Source: Chloroflexota bacterium (lineage in GTDB: Bacteria; Chloroflexota; Anaerolineae; UBA4142). From it: 39,372 nucleotides of DNA. The DNA is taken from NCBI GenBank assembly GCA_016208315.1, contig JACQYF010000032.1:1-39372 (forward strand), in the 5' to 3' direction. The notes under the pieces are model-generated. The model saw only the letters and a list, made by a program, of their open reading frames with translations, was not told the origin of the DNA and ran no database searches. This document shows, in pieces, positions 39,313 through 39,372 of the stretch (its first letter is position 1; the number at the start of each line of letters is the position of its first letter). The translations under genes were made by a program, and so were the position numbers.

Positions 39313-39372
39313 GGCAACTGGGTTCGTTTGGAAACACACCAATCTCATCCGACTTGTTGCGGAATTCGCGAA
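39239..39372 (-). mobile_element. 3' end of a transposase gene (5' part beyond window)
   Basis: The minus strand is open from the window edge to a TGA at 39239-39241 and encodes REFRNKSDEIGVFPNEPSCL followed by TLFYLVLMREHAKHDRVDF. The string GVFPNE..L..L.YLVLM resembles the C-terminus of mutator-type (IS256-like) transposases. Only about 43 residues are visible, so the family is tentative. It opposes and interrupts the Wzt-like gene. Confidence 0.5.

Overview
The window is GC-rich bacterial DNA that looks like Chloroflexota (Anaerolineae-like). I infer this from the gene mix: liv, dpp and sugar ABC systems, a CarD-type regulator, small RRM proteins with a DEAD-box helicase, NamZ/NagZ, an MttB-family methyltransferase with a corrinoid protein, and abundant short intergenic repeats. 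No rRNA, tRNA or CRISPR array was recognised, so the taxonomy is only an impression.

Layout. (1) 1-4661, minus strand: a branched-chain amino-acid-type ABC operon livG-livF-[truncated AMP-binding protein]-livH-livM, tightly coupled by 1-4 bp overlaps; livM runs off the left edge. (2) 4738-22463, minus strand: a long catabolic block. In transcription order it holds a corrinoid protein, an Fe-S protein, hypB, hypA, a family-5 solute-binding lipoprotein, dppB- and dppC-type permeases, a fused DppD-DppF ATPase, an MttB-superfamily methyltransferase, an MFS transporter, a fused [2Fe-2S]/molybdopterin hydroxylase, its FAD subunit (broken), urocanate hydratase, and the first ~15 codons of glutamate formiminotransferase, cut off. 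(3) 22781-29641, plus strand: NamZ, a sugar ABC importer (binding protein plus two permeases, no ATPase), a Gfo/Idh/MocA oxidoreductase and NagZ, read as a peptidoglycan amino-sugar salvage cluster. (4) 29675-32303, minus strand: DEAD-box helicase, two RRM proteins and a CarD-like regulator. (5) 32586-36501, plus strand: a TPR lytic transglycosylase lipoprotein and a ferritin-like protein, closed by a clear terminator. (6) 36699-39372: polysaccharide genes, namely a wrecked family-2 glycosyltransferase, an intact one carrying a palindromic repeat in frame, a Wzm/TagG-type permease, a Wzt-type ATPase cut short, and the 3' end of an opposing transposase.

How it fits together. Block 2 looks like uptake and breakdown of a nitrogenous compound: import by ABC and MFS systems, possible demethylation by the MttB/corrinoid pair, molybdenum-dependent hydroxylation, and a histidine-type (urocanate to formiminoglutamate) tail. 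HypA/HypB beside a Ni/peptide-family ABC importer is an alternative sign of nickel handling. Blocks 3 and 5 share a cell-wall theme. A minisatellite-like repeat family (nine copies at four loci and one partial copy) decorates block 2 and its right flank. At least five genes have internal or terminal deletions (AMP-binding, ftcD, FAD subunit, glycosyltransferase, wzt), so either this genome region is decaying or the assembly contains repeated small deletions.
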